Source of the DNA: Apostichopus japonicus
Lineage: Eukaryota; Echinodermata; Holothuroidea; Aspidochirotida; Stichopodidae
Direction: 5' to 3'
Assembly: GCF_037975245.1 (NCBI RefSeq)
Contig: NC_092582.1
Coordinates: 22,840,577-22,904,576, forward strand
Length of the DNA stretch: 64,000 nucleotides
Shown here: piece by piece, positions 34,901 through 47,900 of the stretch
How the letters are laid out: every line of letters begins with the position of its first letter
Position numbering within the stretch: the stretch's first letter is position 1
Made by a program: the position numbers and the translations under genes
Notes under the pieces: generated by a model
The model's input: the letters and a program-made list of their open reading frames with translations, nothing else
Told to the model about the DNA's origin: nothing
Databases searched by the model: none

Positions 34901-37900
34901 ATTGGAATCTTCATATGAATCTCTGCAAGATTAATACACACCATTAGACCATCTGAATGAACGACTAGAGGATACAAATTTTATAACCGGATTCAAGCAG
35001 GATGGGGGAGGGAGGGTGGGATGAGGTAATGTCGATAAAAATAAAGGCACTCCGCAGAAAGTAGGCTAGGCTTCCGAGAGGTCATAGAGCTTAAGTCTTC
35101 AGATACCACCTACTAACACCCCTGTGGCTGCATACAATAATGGAAAACAAGGCTCCAGTATGTTAGTTAATAGTGAAACAAGTATATTGATCAAATATTA
35201 CAGGATTCTATATGAATGATGAGGAGACATACTAGCAAGAAATCAAAAATTTTTATTCTGCAAAAATTAGCCCAATTATTTCATTCCTCTCAACCATCTC
35301 ACCTCTCTCCCCCCCCCCCCCCCCTCTTCTATAAAAAAAGGTCAATATACTTCCTTGATAAAACTTGTCATTTTTTTAACCAAAACTTTATGGCAAACTT
35401 TAATAGCACTTTGGATGGATAGGGATACAAATCAGGAATTGGGGAGGAATTCAGGTGGTGGGGGGGGGGGGGAAGGAGGGTTGGGGGAGATCATAAGGGA
35501 ATAATATAACAGAGAAACTGATACAGCATTTAGAGCAAGGGGAGGATGAGAACATTTCTGATTCCTTGGCTCATGAGAACTTATCTAGACATCTAGTACT
35601 TTCTAAATTAGAATTCAAAAGATCAATCAATCATGGTAAAACAGAAAATTATCCATTAGGATCATAAGGCAAAAAAAGCTAAAGAAATCGTGCGGTTTCT
35701 TGACCTACCTGTAACCTCTGTGTTAACCACGCCGATGGATTTTCGAGAACGCCCTCTCACGAAACTCGATCTTCTTCGTTTCTTATCTGATTTAGCGTCT
35801 GTGGGTGTGTTCTAAAACAAGAGAGAAAATTATTCAGAGAGAAAATTTTAGTGACCTGACCGGTGTTTATAGTGTAAGGTCTTATTAATATTTCTGCTAT
35901 TTTTGTTGTTGCCCAGACTGTTATTTGTTTTTTCAAATGCTATTTAAACAGTCATGATCTTCTTTACAGCCAGTCTCAGCGCAGGTCTTTTCTCTTACTC
36001 ACCTGGAATATCTGAATCTGTTAGTCACTGACCAATGTGAAATTCTTATTAAAATGCAGATCATCTTAGGAATTTAGAGGGAAGAGGAATTTTAGAATTC
36101 AAAAAGAGATCATCTTAGGATATTGTTGTTCTCATATGAGCTGTAGAGGAACCACTCCAACAGTTCTTTTTTATTTTCTGTACAATAGAGTTCTATAGGG
36201 GGGGGGAGGGGGGAATGTTTGTAAATCAACAGAAAAGAACATATTTCAAATTTGGTATATATATTTCATACAAAAAAATCACAGAGATATCAAAGCATGA
36301 AAGGAACACATCCAAAGGTATACATGTAGTGCTGATAGTCGTAATTGATTATGTAATCGCCAGTAGTCCCAATTACAGTAGTCCAGATTGGAAGTTTGAT
36401 TAATCGCACTCACAACCTAAGTTGCGATATACTCGACTACAAGCTAGCACTACACATAATTTGCTTTTGACAAATAGCCTAACCTAAGTTCAAAAACAAC
36501 ACTAAAGCAGTTTGTCAGCAAATATCGCAAAAGTATACAGGTTCTCACGGTGCTACACTAACACTGTGCTGTGTTAAAAATCAGCAAGCACCTGCTCCGG
36601 TTAGATTCATGCGTTTGCTTGCCAGTAATATGCTTGTTCTGCAGTGCAACATTCAGCCCTAGCAATGTTTAATCATTGCGCAATTCCTAACTTACTAATC
36701 TTTTACGATTGCCAAAGTATTTGTAATTTCTTCAAATATGTTTACAATTACTTCATTTCTGGCCTGGTTCATATTTATCGGATGTCTGATCAAGTGTGTC
36801 GATTGCGGTGTAGTTTAATTTCAATGTGCAAAATATGTGCCTGCTATCCCGCTAGTCTAGAGCCTAGAACGTCCTTCTACAGAAAACTCTTGCATACTAA
36901 TCATCAAACTGCTAAAAGTGTTACATCTATTCATTGTTTGCATGTTTGCTTTTATGAGTGCTAGAAGTTGTCGTAGCCTCGTACATTCATTCAAAAGTTT
37001 TTGATTTACTACATGAAGGGTTTTATGAAACGTTGCAGATTGAAAATTGTTCAGTTTTTGTTTGGTAGGTGTTTAAACATGATTTAGACACCCCACGTTA
37101 AGACACAAAAGAACAAATAAAGACAGTGCACCATGGAGAAAAGATTTGTTTAGACCTTTTCTGCAATGTAAAAATGACAGTGGTGACGTCATAACTGTAA
37201 CCGAGTAATTGCAAGAAGAGCGATGCGATTAATCCACTACAAAAGAAGGAGTTGACTATAAGCACTAGTATGAATATCATGTGTTTTCTTGAAACGAACT
37301 AACGACAGATTACATACTTGTTGTTTCTGTTCTAATCTTTCTCCGTAATTTGGCTCGTACTTGGATGGCATCGTTCTTCTTCTCTTTATCAGCAATGGTG
37401 AACTAGCTTCATTGTTTTCTGATTGAAGCTGCTGCGGATGAGACTTGGCCGCAGATCTGAGAAAATAAAATCCAACCCATTTTAATGGCTTTCCAGGCTC
37501 AGTTGGATGAGTGAATTTAAATAATGGGTTAAGTATGGATTTGCGCTTGCTAGCTAGCTGATCTTCATGTCTTCTTTGATTCAAAGGTCATTGAAGAACT
37601 TCTACAAGTTACAAAGAAGTTTTTTATTTACCTCCCTTCTCCCCTCCCCAAAAATTCTTTACATAATAAAGCTTTATAGCTAACATCTCTCAAGTTCATC
37701 CGCAAGGATAAATATCAATCTAAGCAAATTCTCAGATTAAACTGTATTGCTGGGCCCAGGCTGAAAAATAGAGGATGGAGGGAAGTAGGGAAAGAAGATT
37801 TATTTCAGATAGATTTTCATGTGTAATTCACCTGATAACATATTTTATTGTAAGCTTAACAACAGATGTATGTTTGTCTATGAATATATGTGTGGAAACA

Positions 37901-38366
37901 GATTTCAATACCATAATCCTCTCAACTTGAATAAAATATCTTGTGAAATGTGTTGCTTGCACCATTATGAAAATAACAGAGTAGCCTTTAAATCTTAAGT
38001 CATGGGAATATGAGGTTAGCAAAGATCGATTAGGCCTAACTCAATTATCTGATACTGTGTCCCATAATATTTGATGATAACTAGGGAAAAGTTGCTAGGC
38101 CTAAGTTAGGCGCTACTGTATGTTAGGTAGGCTAGTTTTTGTGCAGAGAACCATAGGCATAGGCTATAGTACTACTAGCCTAGGGGGCCTAGGCCTAGGT
38201 CTATTATTTTTAACACAAGACTCAGAACTGCTTCACAAAATGTGAAGAAATTAATTCCTGGCATTGATTGATATAAGGTTATTACTTCTAGTAGTAGCAC
38301 TAGCAGTAATAGGCTAGTAGCATAAATTAAGGTGACAAACCTTGTTAGTCTTTTGCGTCCTTCCAT
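28868..38366 (-). CDS. DSN1: DSN1, Mis12 kinetochore complex subunit
   Basis: DSN1 joins MIS12, PMF1/NNF1 and NSL1 in the Mis12 complex, linking centromere CENP-C to the NDC80 complex. Ten exons join in perfect phase: 38341-38366 (ATG), 37318-37456, 35709-35811, 34849-34922, 34116-34182, 32476-32551, 30944-31087, 30396-30531, 29670-29757 and 28868-28938 (TGA). They total 924 bp, 307 residues; human DSN1 is 356. A basic stretch KKRRRSSFVRGRSRKSI holds two RRxS/RxxS-type sites like the Aurora B targets that regulate CENP-C binding. Next come ERLRLLKLACFE, ELVEDGTLKSACYSS (human-like DGTLQKCFEDS) and MLTSYTQRTEEATAK, then a helical C-terminus ending in LLEKSGK. The start is the only ATG in frame before the first donor; upstream codons contain GTG but no ATG. 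Overall similarity to DSN1 is modest, as usual for kinetochore proteins, but the collinear motif order is convincing. Confidence 0.88.
31155..31477 (+). mobile_element. tRNA-derived SINE
   Basis: About 323 bp in a DSN1 intron, antisense to the gene. The head has an RNA polymerase III A box TGGTCAAGTGG (31165-31175) and a B box GGTTCGAGGCT (31209-31219). Next comes a conserved body with TTGGGCAAGGCACTTTATC, then a tail GCGCTTTATAAATCTACAA ending in (TTA)n. Start and end are set by the tRNA-like head and the trinucleotide tail. The body resembles those of deuterostome SINE superfamilies, but I cannot name the family. Confidence 0.85.
31919..31974. repeat. (TA)n microsatellite
   Basis: About 55 bp of alternating T and A with two C interruptions, in a DSN1 intron. 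Confidence 0.9.
32921..33845 (+). mobile_element. Possible solo LTR or promoter-bearing element with TATA box
   Basis: The block is more GC-rich than its surroundings and begins TGTTACGAGG, like many Gypsy LTRs. It holds a strong TATA box TATAAAAG at 33281-33288. The heptamer TTCATAT precedes 32921 and recurs at about 33846, which could be a target duplication but may be chance. The 3' end does not show a clear CA terminus, and no second LTR, gag or pol is visible. An open frame at 33463-33771 has no recognised similarity. It lies in the DSN1 intron between exons 34116-34182 and 32476-32551. Confidence 0.35.
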
Positions 38367-40458
38367 TTTTTCTCGTGGAACTGGTACCAGAAATAACAGG
38401 TTCACAATTTTAAGAGTTTTTCATTCCGTATGTGGAAACACGATAACCTCCTAGTCCTAATCCTAAGTAGACTCTGTCCCATACAAATTGCCAAAATATC
38501 GTTGGTTGACTGAAGCAAGTGTTGACACAAATAAGTACGACACAGGAGGCGAATTGAGTGAGAGAAATTGATAACAATTCAAATTTTCAAATCTTTCCAT
38601 AGCTTTGCAATTTCGCGCCAGTCAAATGAATGACATTCAAAGAGGAGGTGTGATGTAGGTAAAGTAAAAACCCTTTCTTTCAATTCCATTCCTTTTCGTT
38701 GCTGAATATAGCAAGCAGAATGTGTTAAAATATTGCTCTGTATGACACTATGAAATGTGTTTGACCCCCGCCCCCGGCCCCCCACACACTAAAGCGTCGG
38801 AATTAACTTCCAACATTCAATGGTTATTTGAACTATGTTAAAGTTAGTAAAACTGGTGGGCATGAGTGCGGTTTCAATCCTAGCAGAATCTGCTTGTAAT
38901 TATTTTCCCTAGTGTTGTTACACACAAAATTGTTAAAATATCATTGGTTAAACCCTAAAAACATTCTGTTTCGGCCTTTCAAGTTATTTATATGAACTAT
39001 TTTGCTGTTTTCATTCCAGCATGTACTCAAAATTACAGCATACTAACGACACGTATGGACGTATCTGGCATCCGTATGGACATCGTTTTTTGGACAAAAT
39101 TTGATTTCACATCACGTCTTTTTAATAACTTTGGTCATGTAACTTTATAATATCTATTTTTATTAGATCACCTAACTATCACTGAAGAAGATTTCAGCTG
39201 TAATCTTGATCATTATTACGAAAAATAGATGATTGAATTCCTCGTACATTATCACGGTAGGCCCCTCTGTTCAAGGTTTATTGGCATTTATAACATTAGG
39301 TTCACAACGTTGGAATTTCGATCACCGAAGTCCTTATTCAGCGGTGATATGTACACATTACCTTAGTCTCATTTTCTACGGTATCTCATAAGTGCCGTCT
39401 ATATTATTAATAAACTTGAAATGTCTGTTGTTTTTCCCTTTACTAGCCTGGCTACTACATATATCCTGATAAAAGCAATTCAGCGATCCGTAGATAAACG
39501 AACAATCATGAACCAATAACTCAAACCATGAACGTCAATTAGTATTGTTCAGGTGTGTGGATGGGGTGGGGGAGGGTGAGGAAGAAATTAAAGTTTGGTC
39601 GAGTGGGAGGAGGCCGGCTGTGGTTCAATATGGATCATTGACCAATTTTCAAGGGCGTCTTCTGATTTGAGTATAGAGTTAGTAGAAAGGGAGAGGGGAT
39701 TGGTGCCAGAGCCACATCAACTATGTCTGGCAAAAACTTTATATGATGGAAGTGAGGATTATTTTAAATAGGTTTTTTAGCCTACCATATCAATACTCAG
39801 GAGTCTCAGGTAATACGAAAATGATCGGATTAGTACTAGGGAATTGGCGGGGAAAGGACTTATATATTAGAGCAGCCATGCATAGTATACGTGTCATTTG
39901 CTGTTTTGGTTTTCTAACATTTGGATCGACTCCCTCGATAGGTCCCATAGATTCAGTTGTAAAAATTATCCAATATCCTTTGAGAGCCAGGCGCGCTCTA
40001 CGAACAATCGCGAGTCATCTGGCCCAATTGTGACACTCTTGTAAATACCCCATAACTCTTTCCCGCCCTTTACATGCATTCTCCGAGACCCCATATTGAC
40101 CCCTGTCCCAGGGTTGAAATTGAAATCCTACCAACGATCATCTACTCCCCCGCTAGGTATTTTCAGCTAATAACACCTATCAATAAACCATTTACACTAC
40201 TCTTGACCAGCTTGGGGTGTTTTCTGCATTTCAGTTCATTAAGGACGGGAAGGCATTTTGTATGTGTGCGGTCAGTACTTGCCAACAACATCGGTGTATA
40301 CATTAACCTGGACCGACTATGTCAATGAGGAGACGCCCTCAAAAACATACCAACCCATGGAAGGTCATGTGAATTCATGTGTAGCACTCAACTCTCATAA
40401 TACTCCTTCAATGTATTTCCTACAACAACTAGTGTCATATCATAGCCATGGGCGGCGA

Positions 40459-41366
40459 GCGAAATTATTTTTCCCACTTCGACGCGGCCATATTAGCATA
40501 ATGGGCGTGGACTATCGGTCGTTGTTACGGCTTATTGGTCACGTCACAGACTATGCAGTGATATCTCTCGGGTGTTTGTTTGGGTGCTGAAAGTTCTCAA
40601 TTAAGTTACATGTCAGGGATTCTAGTACACGTACCAGTACAATAAATAGTATAGTACAGAGGGACATTGCTATTTAGGCATAGTTATAGCAGGGAGCTGC
40701 TACTCTAACAGTAACAGCTCCCTGGTTATAGTTAATACAGACGCAAGTGACAACTGTTTAATCAAATGGGTAGAATATTTCAAGTCCGTAACAATACCCA
40801 GTAGCGTACGTAAACTAATGATGAAAGCACGTAGGCTCCTTACTGCCGTTTAAAAGGGGGTTCATTTATAAATGAACAAATAATTTAAAATGATGGATAA
40901 AACAATATGGGGCACAATACAATACATGTATCTTTGTAGGTTTTTAGCATTGAAAGGTCAGTGGGCCTACCTGGTGTAATATGAAGTGTAATCATCAATA
41001 CCACGGGAGGTTCATTTATAACTTTTCCAGACCCTGCTCTCACGGGAGGTTCTTTTCCAAACTTTTCCAGACACGGGAGGTTCATAACACATCTAATAAA
41101 CAAACACAGTTTGATTTTGTGATGGAATTTACCTCAAGAGCTCCATAAGACCCGATTGACTGGGAGGAGCAGTCGCACATCATCATGGATCTCATGAAGT
41201 CATGTCTTAGGCCTGAGTATATTAGGCCTGAGTATATTAGCTGAGTATATTATTAAAGAGCTATATACGTAAGAGCTCGAAGTCGAAGTCACAAACTTGC
41301 CGGCCTGTGACGTATTTCATAAGCCACGCCCATGTGGCCGCGTCGAAGTGGGAAAAATAATTTCGC
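40459..41366. mobile_element. Nested long-TIR transposon (9-bp target duplication, MULE-like)
   Basis: This is a 908-bp insertion in the left end of the outer element. Its terminal inverted repeats start GCGAAATTATTTTTCCCACT and match perfectly for about 32 bases, with further similarity (ATGGGCGTGG) inside. The outer-element sequence GGGCGGCGA is duplicated on both sides (40450-40458 and 41367-41375). Long inverted repeats plus a 9-bp duplication are typical of Mutator-like elements. There is no transposase frame. The interior has short CACGGGAGGTTC repeats (about 41000-41090). Confidence 0.78.
41204..41252. repeat. TAGGCCTGAGTATAT short tandem repeat
   Basis: Three adjacent units of about 18 bp with the core CTGAGTATAT, inside the nested transposon. 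Confidence 0.7.
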
Positions 41367-44300
41367 GGGCGGCGATCCGTACTTTCGAGTGGGGGGGGGG
41401 GGGATATGACCTTGTTGACTTTCTAAGCGTATCGCCACCATGGGTTGGCGCGAAGCGTACAAGAAAATTTTGGGATTTACAAACCCTCTAGATGGCCGGA
41501 AACGGCACTTCCCGAGGTTTCCAAGCGGCATATACCGAACTTTAAAATAGGGATATCATGTCCGAAATATCTTATAATCAGGATCCAAAATACTCTTTTT
41601 TAAAATTTCGGGTGTTATTTTGGGAAAATTGCCCCTGTCAATCTTGTTTCAGGCGATAAGTTAGAATGTTCGAGAGCTCTTTTTTATTATTCGATGAAGA
41701 AAATGGCCTCATTCAGGCTATTATAGGCCTATACACATGCAATACACAATTACACATAGTTACATTCCTAGGTACCGATTGCTAGGGCACCCAGGTGAAA
41801 CGTGTATTAAGCATTACCCTGGTAACATGAGATTCTCAGCTATTCGAGGGAACATGTACGTGTGTAGGCCTACTATAGGGCCTATATGAATACTATTAGT
41901 GTGCATATATGTACTATATCAATACCGTGGGCGCAATAATACATTTTGTTATAGGGCCAATGAAGCCTACAGTCAACTATTCTTGCTTTATAAAGACGGT
42001 TTATTTGAAAAGATCGCACTGCGTTTATGGTAGGCGAGATATGAAGCTAAAAAAGAGCTGTACATTCACGATGATGCATAAATGTAGGCATGAAAATATT
42101 CTTATCCCTGGCATTTGGTGGGGGGATATGGTGTATTACATCCCCTCCACCCATTTTCATGGGGGGGATATATCCCCCCTCCCCCCCCAGGATCGCCGCC
42201 CATGATCATAGCTACCACATTCCTTGTTAGGCTACACGAACAGTGAAATCTAAAAAAGTGGTACATTTTCACTATGTAAACTGCAGTTTTTCAATTCCAA
42301 TATCGCCATTTTGAGTATTATTTTTCCCAAGAATTGAACTGCAGCTAACACGCATGCAGCATATCAGGGCAGTACACAAATGAACATAGGCATGAGAAGC
42401 AGACGACCAGGTTTGTTGTTACTTTGCAACACAAGGATCCTCAGTGCCAACAACGTGAATGAACAAGTCTTTATCATCCAAGGACTACTGACTTGACATG
42501 ATGATGATAATCCATATATGCATGATTGAATCAAAAATAAAAACACAAAAACAGAAGCAAGAAACACAGGCAGAAATATATTATTTGCTAAAATTTTTAA
42601 TACCTGTTTTGTTTGCAATGTATCGTCTCCTTGTGAGAAATCAATTTTTGTCTCGAATTTACATAAGAAAAGAAAAATCTATACTAGACCTCAATGATAC
42701 CATCCGTGTATATTCAATTACGTCATAACATTTCATAACAAAAAATTACTGCTCATGAAACCTGAGTGAAGACCTCTCCTCTCAGTGGTTACTTGCCTTG
42801 ACAGTATATGCAGAACAAGCTTTCAAATAGTTTAGATATTCTAGTATATTCTATACATATATGTATTGCAGATTGTTATATTAGGGAACTGCTACGTAGG
42901 AACTAAGTCTTTCAAAAATTCTTCCAAATCATCTTTAGGTGAAAGATTATAAACACAAAAATTGTCAAGAAGATCATTCTAAGCGACCTAATTCCTCAAA
43001 AGGAACCAGTTTACTCCCTATAGATCATATCAGTCAGAATTGGCTAACACATGAAGCCTGCCACCAGATTGGACATCCCATTTCTACCAGTGAGAAAATA
43101 TTGTGACAATTTCTGTAGATGATCAATGATGATATTGGTTGAACTGTGGTGAAAATCGATATACTGAATCCAGCTTACTGCCTGTATTATTTAATGGTCA
43201 GAAGGAAATCACCTTTTTAAAGGTTCTTTGCAGATAACCTTTGACCTCTTGGTTAGCTGAAATCAGCAATGACATCTTACAGCTAGCTCTGTTAAGTACA
43301 GTGATGTGGTATGGCCAGATGGAAATACTACTGAAAGTTTGGTTTTGGTTTGTATACTACTGATAAGTAGATGTTTGTAAGTACAGTTAAGTGTGAATTT
43401 CATATGCATGTTATTTACTATACAACTTGACTGTATAGGATACCTGCCTAGATATAACAAGTAACCATTAATGACTGAGGTCACACAGGTCTTTTAAATT
43501 GACCAAAGGCAATTAAAAACATTATGAGGTGTGGTGGTGGGGGACTGAATTAGAGGTGGCAACACAACAATTTAACGAAAGACACCAACAATTTAAGGAG
43601 GGCAAACAAATTGTGTCCTGCTAATTGTGATTTTTTTCTGCCTTTTTTACACATATAATGGCAAAGAATTATTAGCACAGCAGTCTGCACATGAATGGTG
43701 TGTCCATTATCTGTCCTTGGGTAAATATGTATAGCCCCACCATGACAGACACCAGCTCGACCAATCAGCGCAAAGTTTCATTAGCATTTCACCTTACTGT
43801 GTTGATCAATGCAAGCATTTTACTCTTCATGTCCACCTGTGTATGACCTGCGTCAGTAAGGATAATTTTTGTGATTTCCCCAGCAGCCATTATTCACAGT
43901 ACTGCCCTTCAATGAAGTATCTGGTACATCTGATAAGCATTGACTCTACCTCCATCAAACCTCACTCCAACCCTCCCCACCCCGCCCCACCATGATCCTC
44001 CCCTCTCCTCAGAATTTGTTTCATGATTGTGTCATTTTAATGACCCGTATAACATTGCCTTGTATTTATTTTTCTTGTAAAATGAAGACCAAAAAAAAAA
44101 AACAGACATTAGACTGTTTCTAAAATCTAAACCCAGCAAGTTTAATAGTTGAGTAGTAAATGAGAAGATGCACAGAGCAGCATGGTCTCTTAATGTATGT
44201 CAGTGCTTGGAACTGAACAAATGATAATTAAAGACTAGTTAGCACACAGACCATCTATTGTCATGCAAAGATCAACTCTTATATTCAGCTAAAGAGATCC

Positions 44301-44611
44301 CACTAATTACTCTAATGAGCCGAGATGAAATGCATCAAAGTTTAAAAAAAATAAAAAATGGACAAAAATATGAATTTAAAAGTGAGTTGCCGGGGAGACA
44401 AACAATTTGGTTTTTCTCATGAAAGACATCTCTTGAGGCAAAACAAAATTCAAGCAATTGGAAAAAGGAAGTTGGTGGTGGATGAGGAGAAAAATTCTAA
44501 AGATTTAATTACAGGAAAGTCTGTACTCAACAAGCTATGGATGGTATCAAGGGTAGGACAGTTGTATGGCTTCACGAATCAGAAACTTAATGTGAAAATG
44601 ATGCTTTTTTT

Positions 44612-44617
44612 TTTATT
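44612..44617 (-). terminator. Candidate polyadenylation signal for ARPC5
   Basis: Minus-strand AATAAA about 370 bases beyond the ARPC5 stop codon, next to an A-rich run. It is supported only by motif and position. Confidence 0.4.
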
Positions 44618-44989
44618 AATTCGTATTCACGGTACCAAACCATCCCAAACTGTTATTGCAGTGTTTTCCAATCTTTGATACCTTTCAAAGAAGCTACTTT
44701 TTTTCTAAATCTAGCATGCAACTTCAGCATGCGACCAGTGTACAGAGCTGTCCGTTGTAGCAAGTTACAGCATGTGGTACCTGTTATCATGATTGTCACA
44801 AGTAAACTGTAGCGTAACGAGTGATTATCGACTGAAGAATATGTCACTAAACTCGATATTAAGTATATCACAACTTAGACAACACCTAATATCTCTCTCT
44901 GTTCTCAATACATTGTTTTTTTTTGTCAAACTATGTTACAAAACCTTTCCTATAAAAAAAAACAGTGCTATATGGAGTGACTATTTGTT

Positions 44990-47900
44990 TCAGATAGACA
45001 TTCTGTCCGTTAGCACACGAAGAATTGAACCGACACCTCCAACAGCATAAGCCTGCGAAAGGAAAACAAAATCAAAGATGATAAGAAAGAATAAAGAGGT
45101 TGATTTATATCACACATTTATCTCATCAATTATGCATTAAATTATTTCAAAAGTTTGTCAACATTTTTTTTGGTCTTCAAGGTCATCACTGTTGCCCTTA
45201 AATATGCTAGAAAAGTCATATTTAATGGTCACCCAATCCTCAAACTTAAACAAGCAAGTGGTACACTACACATGATAATTATCAGTTTGTATCTTTTACT
45301 ACTCCTCAATGGCCGAGAATAATTCCGGGGATCGCAACCTCGAGACAAGTGGTTTTGAAAATTTGATGCAATTTTTTACTGCGCTGAAATTTGGGAGCAA
45401 ATGATGACTTTTAAGTAGTCCCATTTGAGACATGAATAATCATTTCCTACAGCCAGATAAATCAAATATAAATACATTTGGGTATTTTTTTTTATATTCA
45501 TATCTTCTTTCTATTGTCATTTTTCAAATATTTCAGGAATACTAAATTGCTGATTAAGCTATATCCTGTGCTGTAAAATATAATGTTTACGCTGCAATGA
45601 ATGTGGAACTTCAAAAATATGACACGAATCGGAAGAACGAAAAACCAATAAATGAACCGAAAAACGGATTAACCAATGAACAAAATGCATGGACGGGTTG
45701 AACCGTCAAACTAAGTAAGTAATGAGTATTTGCTATCCACCACAACAGAAAATTGTTCTTTTTTCAAATAAATTGGCTTGTACTGTTCTTTGATAAAGTT
45801 ACCTTTTCATGCCAGGTTAAAAGTATTCCGCAAGTATTATCCTGTGGTGTTTCAAATCCTTTGTAAATAAATTTCATTAATGTGTCCACTTCATCCTTAC
45901 TCAGAGACTGAACGCCCTTCTCAACTTCGCTGGCTTTGAAGGAGGACATGGCTCGTAATGCCAACTCAGTGACCTGTTGATGCAATCAAATCTTTAAAAT
46001 GTCAGGACATTGATGTAAAAATTCATACTTTCTGCTGGGAACTGATTGAATAAGTTGAATGTTTACATTAGTTGAAGATGGAACACGCCACTATGGTAAC
46101 TTACATCATGCTACTAAACTACTAAACTAGTTACATTTCCTTTATAACAGGACATAATTGTGTGCTTGTAGCCTTGTATTGCATGGTGTGGTATTGGGGA
46201 GGGGGCACATTAAGTATAGAGGGTAGAAATTAAACAGAGGACTATCTCATAATTTCCCAGGCAAACTACTGTATGGATCACAGCCTGTGAATATCTACTT
46301 CCCTTGCTGACTCTTGTCATTACTTATACAGTTTGTAACAAAACTTAGTGTACCCCCATCCTGAATAAGAAACGTCTAATGTCGGTAATCTGACCTAGTT
46401 TCAATTGAGGTGTTAGAGAAGTGTTAGACACCACCATCGATCCCAGAAAATACACACACAACTTGCTACTGTCGGTAATTAGACACTAGTGTACAGTCAG
46501 TAATACAGCTGCGGTCAATACCCAAGGCACAGTGTACAAATAATACAGCGATGGACAACTCAGGTCCAGCTAAAGATAACAAGGTATCACGTTTCATTAC
46601 TGTCTGCATTTTGTAGCGAAACAAACAAAATGCAAGCAACAGAAAGTTAACTTTTTCAGATGGCTGCACACGGTTTGGGGCGAGTCTTCAGTGCCTTTAA
46701 ATGATGACACAACAGGTATTTATGTATGTACAAAAAACTGGCCTGTTCTTTCAAAATGGCCAAATTCTAAAATCTCACTCGAACATTTAATTACTAAAAG
46801 TATATACTATAACTGTTGATATCACCCTTTTTCTTTTGTTATTTCTGAACATTGTTCTTTATTCCATTACCCTTTGAAAGATCTCTACCTCTCTTGTTTT
46901 CCTCCAAACCTTCCCGCCCAACCCCCCTCCCCCCTTCCCTTGGTATTTGGCTAATATTGTGGAAATTAACCCAGACTCACATCACTGTTTTAGTTGCTTG
47001 TTCAGGATAGTACTGATTCCACTATCTTAAATAAAACCAAAAGGCAAATTAATTACTTACTTTAACAGCTTTCTGTTTACTGGCTGGTGGGTTAGCAAGA
47101 ATTAGTTTCAAAGCTTCAATATTCTTTTTTGTGAAGCTTCTGTCAAGGTTTCATAATAATCATTAAAACAAAAATAGTGCAAGAAAGAAGTACAAAGGGG
47201 AAAAAATAATATCATTATAGGGAACTTACATGGTATCACTGGTTTGAAAGCTCATTGCGATCTTACTCATGTGAAGACATACTAAGACCCCACTAATAGA
47301 AATATAAATACTTAGGTGACCACAATTTTTCTAGGACACCACTCATATTGACATCATGGGTTGGAAACAACGCTGCATGTTTAAAACGAGGGGTTGTAAC
47401 TTTGGGAGCCTTAAGCTCAGAATAGTGGTGGTTCTGTGTTTCACTGGGCAACTGCCCCATTTTACTAGAATTACCTCATTGAGGAAAAAAGTATTTTGTC
47501 CAAGGCAAATATTAGAAGAAATTTAGAGAAAAACCAATGCCAAAATGCCAGGTGGTAACTTACAGTTTCATTGTTCATTTATGTTTGTTGTTCAATAACT
47601 GCTTATGTTCAAACTAACAGTAACACCATGTAAAGAATGCCAAACAGGTTAACTTGAAATTATTCTGGGCCTTTCTACAAGTACAAGTTTGGGGATATTC
47701 CCATGGGCTAGGCGAACTTTCTTTATTATCAACATGCATACTGTCAATATTGAAGGCATTTAATTTGTTGAATTCTTACGGAATATTTTACTGTAGACAA
47801 AATCATGGGCTCACATGGACCACCGAACAGTTCAAACTTATGACTCAATTTCTGACTATGAGTAAGCCTAACGTTAGGCTTAGGCTAATGCTGCACACAA

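Larger units (their letters stand above)
40447..42204. mobile_element. DNA transposon, hAT-like, interrupted by a second element
   Basis: The ends are CATGGGCGGCGA (40447-40458) and its complement (42193-42204), flanked by the identical octamer ATCATAGC at 40439-40446 and 42205-42212. Removing the inner insertion (40459-41366 plus one 9-bp duplicate) leaves about 840 bp whose left end reads CATGGGCGGCGATCC, matching the right end. G/C runs lie just inside both ends. Its segment around 41410-41525 (TCGCCACCATGGGTTGGCGC) matches 12760-12860 in the other hAT-like element, so the two are related families. No transposase is present. Confidence 0.8.
38367..44611. other. Intergenic interval between DSN1 and ARPC5
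   Basis: DSN1 and ARPC5 are both on the minus strand, so this interval holds the DSN1 promoter and sequence downstream of ARPC5. No coding exon was recognised on either strand. Contents include a palindrome-rich patch of TAGGCCTAGG near 38178-38200, the nested transposon pair at 40447-42204, and otherwise unremarkable AT-rich sequence. Confidence 0.5.
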
